Positions 7,970 through 17,128 are shown, numbered from the stretch's first letter. The stretch: 36,866 nt of DNA from Vibrio sp. Isolate32 (GCF_022397955.1 NZ_JAKEUQ010000019.1:57805-94670); one strand, 5' to 3'. Translations and numbers: made by a program. Notes: a model not told the origin generated them from the sequence alone.

Positions 7970-8112
7970 TAATTGGGTGACTCGCAGCTTTTGGCGAGTG
8001 ACTGGCGCCGATCTTAAAGGTGGTGAAAGCTTGCCAACCCAGAGCTTTACCTAAATGTGAATATTGGAAAGTGATGCTGGATAACCAATCCAAGTAAGTG
8101 AACGGATAAAAG

Positions 8113-8145
8113 AAAACCATAGCAAACAAGCTATGGTTTTTTGTT
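8113..8145 (+). terminator. Intrinsic terminator of the ABC transporter operon
   Basis: Stem AAAACCATAG / CTATGGTTTT (8113-8122, 8131-8140) with an 8-base loop and a T-rich tail. It sits about 145 bases after the second transporter gene. Confidence 0.8.
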
Positions 8146-8264
8146 TGTGCAAACAACATTAAGTTTCTTGATGTTATATGGATAGACAAACTTGCAGACT
8201 TCCTAGATTGTATGCCTATTACGAGATACAGTTAGGTTAAAGATAAATCTATAAGGAATATATA

Positions 8265-9104
8265 ATGCTTCGAATCTTATTGGTTGCAGTTATCTCAGTG
8301 TTCAGCACAATGAGTTTTGCAAGCGAAGAATTTAAGTACTCGGACAAAGAGTATTTGGATAGACCCCTGATGGAACGCTATGTCTTGGATGAATTGAAGC
8401 AGCTACGAATGGAGCAGCAAGATCTTGAAAGGCGCTTAACCATTCAGATGACGGACCGTGAACTAGCCGTGGCAGATAAGTCGCTCAACTACGCCAATGT
8501 CACCGTTACCTATTTCTTCTACATTATTGCAGGTGTTGCCTCTTTAATCGCATTGGTAGGTTGGCAATCGCTCAAAGAGCTAAAACACACCACCAAAGAG
8601 ATGGCAGACCAGCGGCTCAATACTATTGCCCAAGATTATGAGAAGAAGTTTAATGTTCTAGAGAGGGACCTTAAACGTAAAACCAGAATCATTTCGGAGA
8701 ACAACCGAGAAATCGAAATCATCAATGAGATCCACAATCTATGGTTGAGGGCGCAAAATGCGCAAACCGCGGAACAGAAAATTGAAATTTATGATGAAAT
8801 TTTGAAGGTTCGTCCCGGGGATTTGGAAGCCTTGACATACAAAGCGGACGCAGCAATGGAGATTCAAGAATACCATTGGGCGATGAGCTTGTGTAATCGC
8901 GTGTTAGAGGTGGATGACCAGAACGCTCATGCTTTATATCAGCGGGCGTGTGCCTACGCGAGGTTGGGAGCTGAAGGGCAAGCGATTGATGATTTAGAAC
9001 GTTCTGTCGAAGCCAGTGGCTCAATGCGAGAGTTGTTGGCTGAAGAACCGGACTTTGAAATGCTTCGAGGTTTAGATCGTTTTGAGGCGCTTCGTGAAGA
9101 ATAA
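8265..9104 (+). CDS. Membrane-anchored TPR protein
   Basis: 279 residues with AAGGAA about 8 bases before the ATG. Residues 1-19 look like a signal peptide (cleavage near SFA|SEE). A short periplasmic coiled segment (about 35-70, rich in E, Q, R) leads to one transmembrane helix (about 84-102, YFFYIIAGVASLIALVGW). After a second coiled coil (about 105-155), TPR-like helices (EILKVRPGDLEALTYKADAA, NRVLEVDDQNAHALYQRACA) fill about 170-250. The end (LLAEEPDFEMLRGLDRFEAL) is the usual cap after TPR units. It is probably an inner-membrane scaffold with a cytosolic TPR domain. The gene stands alone between two terminators, so context gives no partner. Confidence 0.8.
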   Translation: MLRILLVAVISVFSTMSFASEEFKYSDKEYLDRPLMERYVLDELKQLRMEQQDLERRLTIQMTDRELAVADKSLNYANVTVTYFFYIIAGVASLIALVGWQSLKELKHTTKEMADQRLNTIAQDYEKKFNVLERDLKRKTRIISENNREIEIINEIHNLWLRAQNAQTAEQKIEIYDEILKVRPGDLEALTYKADAAMEIQEYHWAMSLCNRVLEVDDQNAHALYQRACAYARLGAEGQAIDDLERSVEASGSMRELLAEEPDFEMLRGLDRFEALREE

Positions 9105-9115
9105 AGCTTTGATGC

Positions 9116-9148
9116 TATGGTGGGTTTCTTAAGCCCACCATATTTTTA
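9116..9148 (+). terminator. Intrinsic terminator after the TPR gene
   Basis: Stem TATGGTGGG / CCCACCATA (9116-9124, 9134-9142), 9-base loop, then TTTTTAT. Confidence 0.8.
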
Positions 9149-9198
9149 TGCTTTCAAAAGAATGGTTTCTTACATTTCGTTTGTTTTTTTGATTTGAT

Positions 9199-9213
9199 TG
9201 TTATGTTATAACA
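9199..9213. promoter_or_regulatory. Zur box upstream of the M23 endopeptidase gene
   Basis: TGTTATGTTATAACA differs at one position from the palindromic core TGTTATANTATAACA of gammaproteobacterial Zur sites. It lies 36 bases before the start codon, where bound Zur would block RNA polymerase. The match is seen directly; the regulation is inferred from the known Zur control of Vibrio ShyB. Confidence 0.7.
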
Positions 9214-9249
9214 CTTTCTAAGTTCCTTGTTTTAACCGTTAAGTATTTT

Positions 9250-10506
9250 ATGAAGTACCTCCGTATTAGCCTGATTATTATTGCAATCAGTGCATTTTCA
9301 CTTGCTGCTTTCCTTTCCTTTTATTCCGAACCAGAAAAAGAAATTTCAATAAAAATAACGCCTTATCAAGAATTGCACACGGACGGTGAAGAACAGGCGC
9401 AGGTACAAACCCAGATCAGCTCAGTAGTTAAAATTCACTACTTTGTGAAAGTAGGGGATACCCTCAGCAACATCTTTTCATCTTGGAATCTGCCTTATGA
9501 AACCGTTCATAAGATTATGGGAGCGGATCTTGAGTCTTTGAAACTCGATACAATCAAGCCAGGTGATCACTTAGAACTACTCTTGGATGGCGACTCTAAA
9601 CAGCTTGTGGAGCTGATTTATCACGAAAGTCTGGTTGAGCAAGCTACCTTTACTCGAAACGATGATGATAGCTTCACCTATGAATTCCACGAGATCCCAG
9701 GTGAATGGAAAGAAAAACTCTATGCGGGTAGTGTCCAAGGGAGTTTTTCAACATCGGCATACAAAACAGGGCTGACGACAGCTCAGATAGCCAATATTAC
9801 GCGCACGTTGAAAGATAAAGTTAACTTCGCTCGTGAGCTGAGAGCTGGTGACCGCTTCAATGTGTTGGTCAAAGAGCAATATACGGATGGTCATCTAACG
9901 GGCAAAACAGAAGTTCAAGGTATCTCAATTCAATTACGAAACCGCGAAGTGGCAGCTTTTCTAGCACCAGATGGCCTTTTCTATGACAGAGAGGGCAATA
10001 GTCTAGAGCAAGCCTTTGATAGATACCCTGTCGATAGAAAGTTCCGAAGAATTACCTCATCGTTCAACCCGAAACGAAGACACCCAGTGACAGGCCGAAT
10101 CTCGCCGCACAATGGTACTGACTTTGCAACGCCAGTGGGTGCTCCGGTATATTCAACGGGTGATGGCCGTGTTGTAGCGCTTCGTGACCACCCTTATGCC
10201 GGGAAATACTTGGTTATTGAACACAACAGCGTATACACCACTCGTTATCTTCACTTGAGCCGATTCTTAGTCAAGAAAGGGCAGCAAATTAAACGAGGTC
10301 AGAAAATTGCGCTATCGGGTGCAACGGGGCGTCTCACGGGTCCTCATCTGCATTTTGAGGTGTTGGTTCGTGGTCGAGCTGTCGATGCGATGAAGGCGAA
10401 CTTACCGATGGCAAGCTCGATTATGCCTAAAGATCGAAAAGAGTTTTTGGCTCGAATCGCCTCTTTTGATGCCATGCTCTCTAAGCCAGCAGAACGCGCG
10501 AGCTAA
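9250..10506 (+). CDS. shyB: Zinc-regulated peptidoglycan DD-endopeptidase, ShyB-like (M23)
   Basis: 418 residues. Residues 7-28 form a membrane anchor or uncleaved signal. A LysM-like domain (about 62-112, YFVKVGDTLSNIF ... IKPGDHLEL) precedes the second domain seen in Shy/MepM endopeptidases (about 130-250), and a C-terminal LytM/M23 domain (about 265-390). The zinc ligands are visible: H287 and D291 in SPHNGTDFATP, and H368 in HLHFEV. Such enzymes cut D-Ala-mDAP crosslinks in the periplasm so that the wall can grow. Vibrio has three (ShyA, ShyB, ShyC). The near-perfect Zur box in the promoter points to ShyB, the one made during zinc starvation. It is a single-gene unit with its own terminator. 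The assignment as ShyB rather than ShyA rests mainly on that site. Confidence 0.85.
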   Translation: MKYLRISLIIIAISAFSLAAFLSFYSEPEKEISIKITPYQELHTDGEEQAQVQTQISSVVKIHYFVKVGDTLSNIFSSWNLPYETVHKIMGADLESLKLDTIKPGDHLELLLDGDSKQLVELIYHESLVEQATFTRNDDDSFTYEFHEIPGEWKEKLYAGSVQGSFSTSAYKTGLTTAQIANITRTLKDKVNFARELRAGDRFNVLVKEQYTDGHLTGKTEVQGISIQLRNREVAAFLAPDGLFYDREGNSLEQAFDRYPVDRKFRRITSSFNPKRRHPVTGRISPHNGTDFATPVGAPVYSTGDGRVVALRDHPYAGKYLVIEHNSVYTTRYLHLSRFLVKKGQQIKRGQKIALSGATGRLTGPHLHFEVLVRGRAVDAMKANLPMASSIMPKDRKEFLARIASFDAMLSKPAERAS

Positions 10507-10538
10507 AGATATTCAAACCTAATCTTAGCAACGCATAC

Positions 10539-10583
10539 AAAAACGCCCCTTAGCTAGCGATTTAGCCAAGGGGCGTTTTTATT
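10539..10583. terminator. Bidirectional terminator between shyB-like gene and ybjQ
   Basis: Stem AAAAACGCCCCTT / AAGGGGCGTTTTT (10539-10551, 10568-10580), with a T run on either strand. It serves the + gene that ends at 10506 and the - gene that ends at 10656. Confidence 0.9.
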
Positions 10584-10655
10584 GATAACCACATGATTGC
10601 TTGCCGGGTGGCGAGGTTTGGTGGTTAGCTAGGCTCAGAATCAATCTGTAATTAG

Positions 10656-10976
10656 TTAAGCAACAACTACCGCTGTGCCACTGGCAGACACCATTAGCAT
10701 GCCGTTACCTGTGCCAAGCACTTCATAATCGATGTCGACACCCACGACGGCGTTTGCTCCGGCTTCAATGGCTTTCTGTTCTAACTCTTTGAATGCATAG
10801 TTGCGTGCTTTCTCGAGTTCCTTTTCGTAGGTGCCAGAACGTCCACCAACAAAATCACGAATACCAGAAAACATATCCTTGAATACGTTCACCCCTAAGA
10901 TAGCTTCTCCGGCAATAACCCCTTTGTAGTCGACAATGCGTTTACCTTCGACGGATTGTGTGGTGGTAATGATCAT
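10656..10976 (-). CDS. ybjQ: YbjQ/UPF0145 family protein
   Basis: 106 residues, the usual family length. It opens [20 protein letters not shown], then [20 protein letters not shown], and carries [20 protein letters not shown] followed by [10 protein letters not shown]. These are the conserved blocks of the YbjQ family, a small soluble protein that assembles into a ring-like oligomer. It is sometimes called a heavy-metal-binding domain, but its role is not settled. The gene is read toward the shyB-like gene and shares the bidirectional terminator. It lies 24 bases downstream of the LysR gene on the same strand, so co-transcription is possible. Confidence 0.9.
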   Translation of the reverse strand: MIITTTQSVEGKRIVDYKGVIAGEAILGVNVFKDMFSGIRDFVGGRSGTYEKELEKARNYAFKELEQKAIEAGANAVVGVDIDYEVLGTGNGMLMVSASGTAVVVA

Positions 10977-11000
10977 AATGGCCTCTTGTAAGTAACGGTT

Positions 11001-11948
11001 CTATTGGATGTTATCGTTATTCTCTTCTTGTGCTCTATCGTTAAGCGTCATGTCTGAATTGGCAAATTCATGTCTTAACCATGTTCTCAGTTGTAGCACA
11101 CTTTCTTGTTTTAACTTGTTTTTTGGGCAAACAAAATAGAAATCTTGGTGTGGGTTAGCGACTGGCTCGCCAAGCTCTACCAGCATACCGTGGCTGATGT
11201 CATCTTTTACAAACAAGCGATGGGTGACTAATACGCCAAGTGAACGAATGGCGGCTTGTACTGCTTGAATCGATACATCAAACGTTAGATTGCTGTGGAA
11301 ACTGGGTATAGGGACTTGATAATGGTCGCACCATACTTGCCAGTCGTGTTTGCGCCTAGGGTTAAAAACACCAATTGTAGGGTTCTGTTCGACAAGCTCT
11401 ATGACGCTTAACTCTTTATTGTTTGCAAGTAGTGTAGGGCTGCACACCAGCACCAGATCATCATCGCCTAGTTTTTCGCTGTAGTAACGTTCCCACTCAT
11501 TGGGTTTGCCATGCACAAGAGCAATATCAACCCCTTCTTGTTCAATATCGAAAGGACCCGTGAGTGTTGAAATACGAATATCAAGTGACGGAGCGAAAGC
11601 TTGAAAGTCGGGGACGCGGGGGATCCACCAATGCATTGCAAGCGAATTCACCATATTGAGGGTGATGCGATGGTCATTGGGCGTCCTTGCTAGCTCTTCA
11701 GTCGCCTCTATCACCTGTTCCAATGCAGGAGCGACCTTGCGGTAATAACGTTTACCTGCGGCATTAAGGACAACGCGACGACCTACTCGCTGAAACAGAG
11801 GCCTATTGACCTGTTGTTCTAAAGACTTAATGGCTTGGCTTACTGCAGAGTGGCTGACATACAACACACGAGCGGCATCGGTCATGCTGCCAGTTTCTGC
11901 AACAGCAATGAAAGCGTAAACGGATTTAAGCGGGACGAGCTTTTTCAT
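11001..11948 (-). CDS. LysR-family transcriptional regulator, GcvA-like
   Basis: 315 residues. The winged helix-turn-helix spans about 5-65 (VYAFIAVAETGSMTDAARVL, then SHSAVSQAIKSLEQQ, then PLFQRVGRRVVLNAAG). The effector domain follows from about 90, with blocks seen in GcvA-like members (LNMVNSLAMHWWIPRVPDFQ, then VDIALVHGKP). It is divergent from the EamA-type permease gene, with 91 bases between the two ATGs, the standard arrangement for a LysR protein that controls its neighbour. A T-N11-A inverted repeat lies just upstream of its own start. The ligand is unknown. Confidence 0.9.
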   Translation of the reverse strand: MKKLVPLKSVYAFIAVAETGSMTDAARVLYVSHSAVSQAIKSLEQQVNRPLFQRVGRRVVLNAAGKRYYRKVAPALEQVIEATEELARTPNDHRITLNMVNSLAMHWWIPRVPDFQAFAPSLDIRISTLTGPFDIEQEGVDIALVHGKPNEWERYYSEKLGDDDLVLVCSPTLLANNKELSVIELVEQNPTIGVFNPRRKHDWQVWCDHYQVPIPSFHSNLTFDVSIQAVQAAIRSLGVLVTHRLFVKDDISHGMLVELGEPVANPHQDFYFVCPKNKLKQESVLQLRTWLRHEFANSDMTLNDRAQEENNDNIQ

Positions 11949-11950
11949 TG

Positions 11951-11965
11951 GTAAGTTTTCCTTAC
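11951..11965. promoter_or_regulatory. LysR-type operator candidate
   Basis: GTAAG-N5-CTTAC, containing T-N11-A (11952-11964), lies between the divergent LysR and permease genes and overlaps the LysR ribosome binding region. The form is that of a LysR box; binding is inferred. Confidence 0.4.
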
Positions 11966-12039
11966 AGTTATGGTTAATATTACTCGCTATTTTTAATTAC
12001 GTCACGCTTCTAAAATAGACAGCATAGGAGGTGATAATT

Positions 12040-13050
12040 ATGTCTGATATTACCAAGGCGACGACTTTCATGTTGTTGTCTACATTCAGTTTGTCTTTAA
12101 GCGGTTTAGTGGCGAAGTATCTATCGGAAGCGATGCCTATTTCATTACTAAGCTTCGTGCGCTTTTTCTTACCTAGCTTGCTCTTATTCTTTTTTCTTAT
12201 CTTTTCTAAAATCAGCAGGCCGACAGGAAATATGTGGAAGCCATTGGTCATGCGCGCGATATTCATGGTGGCATGTCAGTGGTGTTTTCTTACGTCGTTA
12301 CAAACTTTAACGCTGGTGGAAGGTGTGGTGCTGTTTAGTACTGGGCCGCTATTCATTCCTTTGTTAGAAAAATTAATGTTTGGGACCAAGATTCATACAA
12401 CAACCATATTTTGTTTAGCGATAACCTTTGTCGGCGTTGTGATGATGGCAGGAGATTGGTCGCAGTTTAAATTTGGCTCTGAGTTCTTGAGACCTGAATT
12501 ACTGCTTGGTTTATTGGCTGGAGTATTCAACTCAGCGTCACAAGTGAGTTTGTATCGCGCTTCTAAAACCAGTCTCACACCTGCAGAGCTCAACGCTTGG
12601 ACATTCTTGGTTGCGGCAATACTCGTTATCCCAATGTTGGTATTCACCTCAATACAAGGCGCTTCTGGAGTGCAAGCAGACTCAAGTATTCTTAATACTT
12701 TAAAGACGGTTGACCAAATCGGCTGGATTGGAATAGGTGCATTTGGATTGGCGCTATGTACTGTTAATACACAGATCTTCCGTTCAAAGGCTTACAAGCT
12801 TGCAGAAAGCGGCTCTCAACTGGCTCCGTTAATTTTCACCAACATGTTGTTTAGTGCACTGTGGCAAGGTGTGTTCTTTGATGATGTATTTTCTACTCAG
12901 CAGTTGGTCGGTATTAATCTGATTGTCGCTGCGAGCATCACAAACACCTTGTTAGCGAAAAAGCACAGTAAAACTGGGCAAGCAACCAAGCCGACGAGCA
13001 GTTCCAAAGAGAGCTCGATGTTGGGTTTACAGCCAATAGTTAAGCGCTAA
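12040..13050 (+). CDS. EamA/DMT-family permease
   Basis: 336 residues from ATG 12040, which has a very strong ribosome binding site (AGGAGGTG at 12026-12033). The upstream in-frame GTG at 12031 lies inside that site and is not used here. Ten hydrophobic segments are arranged as two five-helix repeats, as in drug/metabolite transporters of the EamA family: the first repeat includes LSFVRFFLPSLLLFFFLIFS, the second ELNAWTFLVAAILVIPMLVF. It probably exports or imports a small metabolite across the inner membrane, with the substrate unknown. It is divergent from the LysR gene, which likely regulates it. Its stop lies four bases from the end of the convergent HD-GYP gene, with no terminator between. 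Confidence 0.9.
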   Translation: MSDITKATTFMLLSTFSLSLSGLVAKYLSEAMPISLLSFVRFFLPSLLLFFFLIFSKISRPTGNMWKPLVMRAIFMVACQWCFLTSLQTLTLVEGVVLFSTGPLFIPLLEKLMFGTKIHTTTIFCLAITFVGVVMMAGDWSQFKFGSEFLRPELLLGLLAGVFNSASQVSLYRASKTSLTPAELNAWTFLVAAILVIPMLVFTSIQGASGVQADSSILNTLKTVDQIGWIGIGAFGLALCTVNTQIFRSKAYKLAESGSQLAPLIFTNMLFSALWQGVFFDDVFSTQQLVGINLIVAASITNTLLAKKHSKTGQATKPTSSSKESSMLGLQPIVKR

Positions 13051-13054
13051 CCGT

Positions 13055-16000
13055 TTAAAAGAGTGAGCGTATGTACTCTTTTACTTTGTCGATGTGTTGA
13101 GTTTCATCAACCTCGCATCGTTGGTTTATTTCAAGGAACTGTTCGGCGTATTTGTCGTAGATCTTGTTTTCTAGAAACAGTAAATAGAGTTTGGGATCGA
13201 TATGACCGCTAGTGGCCATGTCGGTCATAATGTTGAGCGATTCACTGAGTATCTTTCCTTTTTTATACGGACGATCGCTCGAAGTCAGCGCTTCAAATAC
13301 GTCAGCAATTGCCATGGCTCTCGACGGTAGAGGTAATTGGTCTTCGCTCAACCCTCGTGGGTAGCCCTTGCCATCGATACGTTCATGATGCCCACTGGCA
13401 ATTTCGGGAATATTTTGTAGGTAAGGTGGGTAAGGGAGTTTGTTTAACATAGTGAAGGTCTGAATGATGTGGTCACTGTTCATGAAGCGTTCTTCTTCGT
13501 TGAGAGTGCCACGATTGACCTTCAAATTGTGCAGTTCGCCTTGATTATATTTAACCTCTCCTGGCTTAAGAACGAACTCTTCTTGCCACAATTCTGATGG
13601 GTTGAAGCCGTTATCCCATGGAATCGTGTGCTTTGGCTTGTCCGCAAGCAGTGGCTCCATCACCGGTAATGTCTGTTCATCGTTATTCGACTTAGCATTG
13701 GCAGATTCTGTCGATTTTTGCCACGTGTTGTACCTCTCTTTTTCAGCCCAAGATATTCCAAGCTGATCGTCTAACGTTCGTTTCCATTGACGCTTGGCTA
13801 TTTGGTCTAATCGTTCTAGCTGTTCTTGTGTCATTGATTCACCGCCAAGGTTGCACTGCGCAACAAAGGTAAACTCTTCATCGAGAGTTGATAGGGTTTG
13901 ATCGAGGATCTGTAGTTGCTCTTCCTGAAGTTCACCATTCGCCATGGCTTTCCAGTAGTTGGTTTCAGCTTGTTGTTTGAGTAACTCAAATCGCATACGA
14001 ACTTCGTGGATTCGGTCGTAAATGGTCTCGAGTTTGGTTGCTTTGTCTACTACATAATCTGGTGTGGTGACTTTTCCGCAGTCATGTAACCACGCGGCTA
14101 ACATCAACTCCTCCCACTGTTTGTTGTCCAGAGAGAACTGAGGGTAATAACGGTCGTCATCGATAGTCGCTTGGGTTAACCATTTGGTCAGTTCGGGTAC
14201 TCGTTGGCAGTGACCGCCAGTGTATGGGGATTTGGTATCAATCGCAGATGCTATTAACTCGATAAAGGCATTGAGCATGTCTTTTTGCTGTTGCATTTGG
14301 TCAATGTTGTCCTTGGCTATTTCCGCAAAGCTTAACAACTCTCGTAAAAAGGCATGTTTATCGGCCTGAGCTTTGGTAATGGGTCTTTCATAGCCAATCG
14401 CCACAATACCAACCAACAGCTTTTCACGGTTCAACAATGGGAACAGGTACAGGTCTGAATTGAAGATTGAGTCTTGATAATAGTTGAGCACATTGTCTTC
14501 TCGATTTAAGTGGATGGTCTCTCCTGATTTAAGTTTGCACAGTAACCAAGGTGTGTGTTTGATGAAGTCATTGATGTCGGCTTTAAAGGGAATGATCGCT
14601 AGGTTGGCCGCAGTATCAAACACGTCTTTCTCTTCTGATTGTGTAAACAGCACAATGGTTTCGGCCTTGGTTATCAGATAGCTTTGATGAGCAATGTTCT
14701 TGGCAAGTATTGAGAACTCCTGATTTCCTGCCGTGTCTCTAAGTAAGTTGATGAGGTCATGAAGCGTGTGTTCCATCAACTCAATGGAGTGGGCGAGGTT
14801 CGCGACCTCTTTAATCATGCTCTTTGGATAGTGGGTACGACGGAAATCAAAGCGTGCGATGTTATCGGTAAGCTGCATCAAGGCATTGAGTGGCTGGGAC
14901 AGGCGATTAGCCACTAGCCACACGATACCAAAGCAGATAAACAACATCCCAATCGCGACGGCGACCTGTTTGTCACGCATCGAAATGAGATCGGAAAGTA
15001 GCTCATTGTGTGGTGTTGCTTCTGCCAAATAGAGGGTTACGTTTGGGGTGAGCTCAACCGGAGTTAAGGTCAGTGCCCATGTGTTCAGGTTGTACTCTAC
15101 GTTTTTTAGCTCGAGATTAAATTTCTGTTCATCTGAGATTAGTGAGCCCAAAACAGATGCTTTTAACGCTTCCATTTGATCTCGTTTAGGGATGTTGAAG
15201 AAGGTTTGTTCTTGCTCACTGCCAGAGGGCTTACCTGTGCGTTGCCCATTGCCAGTGTTGGCATTGTTAGCCTCGAGTGTGAGGTTCGAAGTAGTTAAAT
15301 TAAGTTGATGCTGACCAAGAAGGTTAAAGTGTTGATCGAATAGAGCGAGTCTGGTTTGTGGAGAATAGGCCAGCTCACTGATCTGAGAAGAGAGTGAACT
15401 CAGCGTGAAGTCAGCACCCACCACATGCTTGCCATCGGCTGAACGTCTAGAAAGCGTTATGCCATTGGTTTTCAGGAAATAAAAAAGATAGGGCTCGGAT
15501 AGATGTATTGATCCATCGGGCTTTGCATTGCGATACCAAGTACGAGTCGTTGGGTTGAATTTACTCTCGCTTTGAACTGTGCTGATTACCTGATGTGCGC
15601 CATCGAGGAAAGTTATAAAGTTCTCGCCATCCAAATTGGTGCTGCTGACCATCATGGTCGCTTTGGCAGGGGCATTGTTTTCGGCTCTTTGTTTATTAGT
15701 GCTTAAGGGGCGAAAGATTCTGAAGTCGCCATCTTCCGAACCATAGAAGAGCGCGACCAAATTGGTATTCTGTTTGAAGATGATATCAACCGACGCTAGC
15801 CAAGACTCCTTTTCGATAGAAACACTTTGCTGATTAACAAAAGGGCTCACCGCCATCACATTCAATGTGGTGATAACCGGGGCTATCGCTTGTTTGAACA
15901 CCGACTCTAGCTTGTCACGGTGCTCATTACTTACCTCGCGAACGGTTCCTAATAGCAACTCTTGAGAATGCCGATAGCTTATTGATATCAAAACTGCACC

Positions 16001-16069
16001 GACAAACGTTGTCAAAATCAGGAAAAGGCTAGTGATGTGGATACTCAGCGGATAACGTCTTCGTCTCAT
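13055..16069 (-). CDS. Sensor HD-GYP cyclic dinucleotide phosphodiesterase with inserted segment
   Basis: 1004 residues with TGGAG 8 bases before the ATG. Membrane helix 1 (about 9-30), a periplasmic dCache-like sensor (about 35-365), membrane helix 2 (about 368-388, VAVAIGMLFICFGIVWLVAN), HAMP (about 388-440), a GAF-like region (about 450-600), then the HD-GYP domain. The HD pair is H662-D663 in LHDCGK, and the second half has HHERIDGKGYP with H894, H895 and G902-Y903-P904. All main signature residues are present, so it is probably active on c-di-GMP or 3',3'-cGAMP. The distance from HD to HHE is 232 residues, against roughly 60 usually. About 160 residues are inserted, rich in E, Q, K and Trp. 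The gene is monocistronic as far as seen. Confidence 0.9.
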   Translation of the reverse strand: MRRRRYPLSIHITSLFLILTTFVGAVLISISYRHSQELLLGTVREVSNEHRDKLESVFKQAIAPVITTLNVMAVSPFVNQQSVSIEKESWLASVDIIFKQNTNLVALFYGSEDGDFRIFRPLSTNKQRAENNAPAKATMMVSSTNLDGENFITFLDGAHQVISTVQSESKFNPTTRTWYRNAKPDGSIHLSEPYLFYFLKTNGITLSRRSADGKHVVGADFTLSSLSSQISELAYSPQTRLALFDQHFNLLGQHQLNLTTSNLTLEANNANTGNGQRTGKPSGSEQEQTFFNIPKRDQMEALKASVLGSLISDEQKFNLELKNVEYNLNTWALTLTPVELTPNVTLYLAEATPHNELLSDLISMRDKQVAVAIGMLFICFGIVWLVANRLSQPLNALMQLTDNIARFDFRRTHYPKSMIKEVANLAHSIELMEHTLHDLINLLRDTAGNQEFSILAKNIAHQSYLITKAETIVLFTQSEEKDVFDTAANLAIIPFKADINDFIKHTPWLLCKLKSGETIHLNREDNVLNYYQDSIFNSDLYLFPLLNREKLLVGIVAIGYERPITKAQADKHAFLRELLSFAEIAKDNIDQMQQQKDMLNAFIELIASAIDTKSPYTGGHCQRVPELTKWLTQATIDDDRYYPQFSLDNKQWEELMLAAWLHDCGKVTTPDYVVDKATKLETIYDRIHEVRMRFELLKQQAETNYWKAMANGELQEEQLQILDQTLSTLDEEFTFVAQCNLGGESMTQEQLERLDQIAKRQWKRTLDDQLGISWAEKERYNTWQKSTESANAKSNNDEQTLPVMEPLLADKPKHTIPWDNGFNPSELWQEEFVLKPGEVKYNQGELHNLKVNRGTLNEEERFMNSDHIIQTFTMLNKLPYPPYLQNIPEIASGHHERIDGKGYPRGLSEDQLPLPSRAMAIADVFEALTSSDRPYKKGKILSESLNIMTDMATSGHIDPKLYLLFLENKIYDKYAEQFLEINQRCEVDETQHIDKVKEYIRSLF

Positions 16070-16381
16070 CTAACACTCCAGCGTGTGAACTGGTTTAAGT
16101 ATTGACGAACTTGGGTAGGTTGCAAAAAATTGGCCCAATTACCAGGCTAGCCTGTCGCTATGATAATGAAGCCGACCGATAGAAGATTGGGTGAAGGTAG
16201 AGGTGACAGCCTGCCCTGTAGCAACCGGGCAATTAGTTATAAGAAAGCGTTAGGTTAAGGTGCTAATTGTCACTTTGTGCTGATAAACTGGCTCTATTGA
16301 TACCATAAGGCACTCAATTCCAAGCAGAGGCTTTAGGTTTATTTTCTGAAAAGTTTAGATAGCAAGAGAGGGCATTGATAT
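16070..16381. other. Divergent intergenic region between HD-GYP and ycdX genes
   Basis: 312 bases that must hold both promoters. A 12-bp palindrome CAGGCTAGCCTG lies at 16143-16154. I checked by eye for a c-di-GMP (GEMM) riboswitch on both strands because of the HD-GYP gene and saw no match to its conserved blocks. No small ORF with a good ribosome binding site was seen. Confidence 0.5.
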
Positions 16382-17128
16382 ATGGAATTAAAGGTAGACA
16401 CTCACACCCATACATACGCCAGTGGCCATGCCTACAGCACATTGATTGAAAATGCTAAATCGGCAAAACAAAACGGCCTTGCTATGTTCTGTACCACTGA
16501 CCATTCAGAATCAATGCCGGGCGCGCCACACTACTGGTTCTTTAGCAATCAGCGTGTACTTCCTCGTTTTATCGAAGGCGTTGCGATTATTCGCGGCGTT
16601 GAATCAAACATTATGAACACTCAGGGTGAAATCGATATTCACCCAAGTGTTGATAAGAACCTAGATTGGGTGATTGCTAGCTTTCATGAACCTGTATTCC
16701 GCCCGTCAGACTCTGCAGATCATACTGAGGCTCTCTTGAATGTTATTAAAAGTGGTCGAGTCGATGCACTTGGCCATTTGGGTAATCCTAATTTTGATTT
16801 CGACTTTGAAGCGGTCATTCAATTTGCGGTAGAACACAATGTCGCCATCGAGATAAATAACACGACACTGAAAGGCAATAGCCGCGTCGGTAGTGTCGGC
16901 CGTTGCTACGAGATCGCGAGAATAGCAAAAGCAAAAGGGGCATTTATCACATCGGGTAGCGATGCGCATTTTTGCAATGATGTTGGTGGTTTGGATCTTG
17001 TGGCTACACTACTCGATGAAGTTGGCATTGACTCGGATAAGGTGATTACTCATTCACCGCAGCAATTCTTGTCGTTTCTGGCGTTGCGTGGTCGCAATGA
17101 GATCCCAGAATACTCAGCGCTTGTTTAA
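16382..17128 (+). CDS. ycdX: PHP-domain phosphatase, YcdX family
   Basis: 248 residues, matching the length of E. coli YcdX. Metal ligands of the PHP domain are visible: DTHTHT near the start, TTDHSESM (about 38), the Glu in GVESNI, the His in [14 protein letters not shown], and SGSDAHF near the C-terminus. These bind a trinuclear zinc-type centre in a TIM-like barrel, and the enzyme is a soluble phosphoesterase of broad or unknown substrate; YcdX has been linked to swarming in E. coli. The gene stands alone ahead of the cytochrome b562 gene, 145 bases away on the same strand. Confidence 0.9.
   Translation: MELKVDTHTHTYASGHAYSTLIENAKSAKQNGLAMFCTTDHSESMPGAPHYWFFSNQRVLPRFIEGVAIIRGVESNIMNTQGEIDIHPSVDKNLDWVIASFHEPVFRPSDSADHTEALLNVIKSGRVDALGHLGNPNFDFDFEAVIQFAVEHNVAIEINNTTLKGNSRVGSVGRCYEIARIAKAKGAFITSGSDAHFCNDVGGLDLVATLLDEVGIDSDKVITHSPQQFLSFLALRGRNEIPEYSALV

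Noticed and set aside
16070..16381. c-di-GMP riboswitch in front of the HD-GYP or ycdX gene
   Set aside because: The conserved GEMM blocks are absent on both strands by eye.
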